DNA of 16,507 nucleotides from Lachnospiraceae bacterium UBA5895 (GTDB taxonomy: Bacteria > Bacillota > Clostridia > Lachnospirales > Lachnospiraceae), in the NCBI GenBank assembly GCA_002431915.1, contig DJEP01000037.1, positions 1 through 16,507 on the forward strand. The letters run 5' to 3'. The notes beneath the pieces are model-generated. The model was not told the DNA's origin and made no database searches. It saw nothing but the letters and a program-made list of their open reading frames with translations. Shown here in pieces: positions 13,840-16,507 of the stretch (position 1 is its first letter; the number at the start of each line of letters is the position of its first letter). The translations under genes and the position numbers were made by a program.

Positions 13840-13868
13840 ATTGTAAGATATTGTATCTGCCGTGTCAA
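13840..13868 (-). promoter_or_regulatory. Promoter of the araC-type gene
   Basis: On the minus strand TTGACA (13863-13868), 17 bases, TACAAT (13840-13845): an essentially consensus sigma-A promoter starting transcription about 35 bases before the GTG start. The spacer holds a small inverted repeat AGATA-TTG-TATCT (13846-13858), a possible autoregulatory site. Confidence 0.75.
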
Positions 13869-13930
13869 TTGATTACCATGAAATTAAGAATAAGCAAGGG
13901 AGATATCCGGAAATCACAGACAGTCTGTAA

Positions 13931-15082
13931 ACACAGAAACCAAATAACAGCAAAAAAGACGAGGACGGAAAATGCTTTTACAGTAATAACGAAGAAGTCA
14001 TCGGAAGTAATCTGACACAGAAATTACAGGAAATTCAGAATGATAAGAACTGGTTCGTAGTTTCCGCGGACGGCAAAAAATACGGTCTGTCGGTGTATAT
14101 CTGCATGGATGAAGGGGTTGCATTTTCCGATATCCGGAAAATGCAGAGACTGATGTATGGCTGTATCCTGTTGTCGATCCTGCTTCTGTTTGCCGGTTCC
14201 TTCTATTTTTCTGACAGACTGACAAAACCAATGCAGCGTCTGGTCAATCAGATGAAGAAAGTGGGAAAAGGTAACTTCGATATCGAGATTCCGGTGCAGA
14301 GTTCCGATGAGATCGGAGCGCTGGCGGAAAGCTTTAATGAGATGAGCCGGGAATTAAAAAAGTATATTGATCAGTCCTATCTGGCGCAGATCCGGCAGAA
14401 CGAGGCAGAGCTTACGGCATTGAAGTCTCAGATATATCCTCATTTTCTGTATAACACACTGGAGATCATACGAATGACGGCACTGGAGGATGAGGAGAAG
14501 AGTAAGGTTCCCGAGATGATCGAGGCATTATCGCAGCAGATTCATTACATCATTGGTCCTATGCAGGATCTTGTACCGTTGGAGCAGGAGATCGATATTG
14601 TCCGGAAATACGTGTATCTGCTGAATTGCAGGATCAGCGGCAAAGTGAAGCTGATGGTGAATGCCCAGGGAGCCTCCATGATCCAGGTCCCCAAGCTGAT
14701 CCTCCAGCCGTTGGTGGAAAATGCGTATGTGCATGGTATCAAACCCAAACAGGGAAGCGGAAGTATTATGATCGAGGCTCGCAGGAAAGAGGATACGCTG
14801 GAAATTACCGTGATGGATAATGGTGTCGGAATGGATCAGGACAGCATTGATAAGATTCTCCGATTGTTGGAAGGGGATGCTCCCGGCATTAAGAATCAGT
14901 ATAACTGGCAGAGCATCGGGTTGAAGAATGTCCATGACCGTATCCGTTATCTGTACGGTGAGGAGTACGGAATCCGAATCACCAGTACTGTCGGGGTAGG
15001 AACTATGATCTGCGTAGTATTGCCGTGGAATACCGGGGAGAAAGGAGAAAATCCGGATGATAAAGATGATATTGGCGGATGA
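13931..15082 (+). pseudogene. YesM/LytS-type sensor histidine kinase lacking its N-terminus
   Basis: Membrane sensor kinase remnant. The frame is open from 13931 (after an in-frame TAA at 13928) to TGA at 15080, about 383 residues; complete relatives have about 580-600. Missing are the first membrane segment and most of the extracellular sensor. What remains: end of the sensor (GKCFYSNNEEVIGSNL, NWFVVSADGKKYGLSVYICMD), one membrane segment (about 14150-14212), HAMP (TKPMQRLVNQMKKVGKGNFD..SSDEIGALAESFNEMS), the histidine box YPHFLYNTLEII (His codon 14441), ATP-binding N box LVENAYVHG, NGVGMD and GLKNVHDRIRYLYG. No ribosome binding site precedes any early ATG or GTG (first GTG 14093). The catalytic half is undamaged, so loss is either recent or a short constitutive product is made. 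The response regulator overlaps its last 26 bases. Confidence 0.75.
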
Positions 15083-16507
15083 CGAACCGGTGATCACCAG
15101 AGGAATCCGAAAGCTGATCGACTGGGAACAACTGGGAATTCAGATCATAGGGGAATATGAGGACGGAAAAAGTGCATTTGCCGCAATTCTGCGGGACCAG
15201 CCGGAGATTGCTCTGTTAGATATTTCGATGCCCGGTATGAGCGGCGTGGACATAATCCGGGAATGTCATGGACTGCAATGCAGAACGCATATTATTTTTA
15301 TCAGTGGCTTCCAGGAATTTGAGTATGCGAAGGCGGCCTTGGATTATGGGGCTGCGGATTATCTGCTGAAGCCGGTGATACGGGAGGAGCTGTTAAAAGC
15401 CATTGAAAAATGCGTGAAAACACCGGACCGGCCGGGGGTGGCCTATAAGGGAAATATGGATTTTCCCGCTGATTCCGGAGAGCAGGACCGGATCTATGTG
15501 CCGGTCTGCGCCTACCCGGTATTCCGGCGTGGTGAGAAGGAACAGATCCGGCATCTGATCGGTTTTTCCTTATTGAGCTTTTTGGAAGAATATTTTGAGG
15601 AACAGAAGGATGGGATTGTATTCCAAAAGGAGAACCGCATCGTGGTCGTACTGCAGAAGAGCGGTTCCGTGGATGTGTCGGAGGAACTGGAACGGATCAA
15701 GGAGGGTGCGGAGAATGCCACCGGGTATCAGGTGCTGCTGATCTGCGGTGATGAGATCCGTTCCATGCAGGAGATTCCGGAGATGTTTCAGAAATGCGTG
15801 GAGAAAGAAGGCTATCTGTTTTTCGCAGACCAGATGAAATACTCTGTAATCTCATGGAAGGAGACACCTTTTCCCGGCAGGGCGGAACTGCAGAATACGC
15901 AGGACGCAAAAAATGCGATTGCAGATGGAATTCTGGCACATCAGCGGGAGATGATTCTGGACGGACTGGACCGCTATCGGCAGATGGTATGCCGACTGTC
16001 CAACGGCAGAAAAGAGGACGCACTGTTCTATTACTGTACATTGATCCAGGCGCTGGCAGAAACTCTTGGCGGAAAAGGTGTGAAGGTGTCACTCCCGAAG
16101 CAACAGGAGCTGCTGGAGAAGGGGAGGACATGCGGCAGCTTTTCCGAGATGGAGCAGATATTTACGGATGTGATTGATAATGCTTATAATGAACTTGGGG
16201 AATCGGTGACACAGAACGATAAGAGGGACATCAATAAGGCGCTGGAATATATTGAGATCCATTACGCAGAGAGCCTGTCATTGAATGTGCTTGCCGAGGA
16301 AGTACATATGAATCCCTATTACTTCAGCAGCTTTTTCAAAAAAAGCACCGGCAAGAATTTCAAGGACTATGTGAACCGGATCCGCCTGAAACATGCGGTC
16401 ACGCTGCTTCTGGATACCGACAAAAAGGTCTACGAGATCGCCATGGATGTAGGTTTCGGTGATGCCAGGGCATTTAATGATGCCTTCCAGAAGACCTACG
16501 GGGAGAC
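15057..16507 (+). CDS. YesN-type response regulator with AraC DNA-binding domain, 3'-partial
   Basis: Cytoplasmic response regulator of the kinase above; 483 codons are visible and the frame is still open at the window end. Receiver domain, residues 1-120: acidic pocket Asp8-Asp9 (LADDEPVITRGI), phospho-acceptor Asp55 (LLDISMPGMSG), Ser83 (FISGFQEFEYAK) and Lys105 (YLLKPV). A variable middle region (about 125-380) follows, as usual in YesN proteins. The C-terminal AraC domain starts near residue 385: INKALEYIEIHYAESLSLNV, LAEEVHMNPYYFSSFFKKSTG, FKDYVNRIRLKHAVTLLL, YEIAMDVGFGDARAFNDAFQ; the second helix-turn-helix is almost complete, so only a few dozen residues are missing. ATG at 15057 has AAAGGAG (15041-15047) 9 bases upstream and overlaps the kinase gene, indicating translational coupling. 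Targets are probably transport or carbohydrate genes outside the window. Confidence 0.92.
   Translation, partial: MIKMILADDEPVITRGIRKLIDWEQLGIQIIGEYEDGKSAFAAILRDQPEIALLDISMPGMSGVDIIRECHGLQCRTHIIFISGFQEFEYAKAALDYGAADYLLKPVIREELLKAIEKCVKTPDRPGVAYKGNMDFPADSGEQDRIYVPVCAYPVFRRGEKEQIRHLIGFSLLSFLEEYFEEQKDGIVFQKENRIVVVLQKSGSVDVSEELERIKEGAENATGYQVLLICGDEIRSMQEIPEMFQKCVEKEGYLFFADQMKYSVISWKETPFPGRAELQNTQDAKNAIADGILAHQREMILDGLDRYRQMVCRLSNGRKEDALFYYCTLIQALAETLGGKGVKVSLPKQQELLEKGRTCGSFSEMEQIFTDVIDNAYNELGESVTQNDKRDINKALEYIEIHYAESLSLNVLAEEVHMNPYYFSSFFKKSTGKNFKDYVNRIRLKHAVTLLLDTDKKVYEIAMDVGFGDARAFNDAFQKTYGE

Noticed and set aside
15697..16177. Open frames on both strands within the response regulator
   Set aside because: The plus frame from 15057 encodes a coherent receiver plus AraC protein across the entire interval.

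Overview
The window looks like a chromosomal segment of a Gram-positive gut-type Clostridium, most likely a Lachnospiraceae member. This is inferred from strong AGGAG-type ribosome binding sites, the AT-rich central genes, a PucR/CdaR-type regulator, a lipoprotein-type sugar-binding protein, a YesM/YesN-style two-component pair and a GH130 mannan phosphorylase next to manA. No RNA gene, CRISPR array, integrase or insertion sequence was seen.

Layout. (1) Bases 1-1947, higher GC, plus strand: the 3' part of a GH130 mannosyl-glucose phosphorylase and a complete class I mannose-6-phosphate isomerase, the end of a beta-mannan utilisation operon. (2) Bases about 2027-12910, clearly AT-rich: a self-contained accessory block. 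Its left arm (minus strand) is a two-gene operon of a creatininase-superfamily hydrolase that resembles 3-dehydro-scyllo-inosose hydrolase (IolN) and a TIM-barrel epimerase/isomerase (IolO-like). Divergent from it is a PucR-family regulator closed by a strong bidirectional terminator. Then come a diverged adenine-deaminase-family amidohydrolase and a CUT2 (ribose/inositol-type) ABC importer: binding lipoprotein, double-domain ATPase and permease. A GntR/FCD regulator ends the block. (3) Bases 12982-16507, higher GC: an AraC regulator on the minus strand with a near-consensus promoter, a histidine kinase that has lost its N-terminus (probable pseudogene), and an overlapping YesN-type response regulator that runs off the window.

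Working model (inference): the importer takes up a cyclitol or cyclitol-like compound, since the binding protein resembles inositol/rhizopine-binding proteins. The IolN-like hydrolase and IolO-like epimerase would process a keto-cyclitol, and the Ade-like amidohydrolase would carry out an extra, unknown hydrolytic or deaminating step. No inositol dehydrogenase (IolG-like) is present in the window, so the pathway is incomplete here or the substrate differs. The amidohydrolase promoter (TTGACA, 17 bases, TATGCT) is followed at about +11 to +24 by a perfect palindrome containing TTGGTATACCAA, the shape of a GntR/FCD operator. The GntR protein encoded at the end of the block is the natural candidate repressor. 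The combination of a motif-divergent Ade homologue, IolN/IolO-like enzymes, a CUT2 importer, and PucR and GntR regulators is the most interesting candidate for an undescribed catabolic system.
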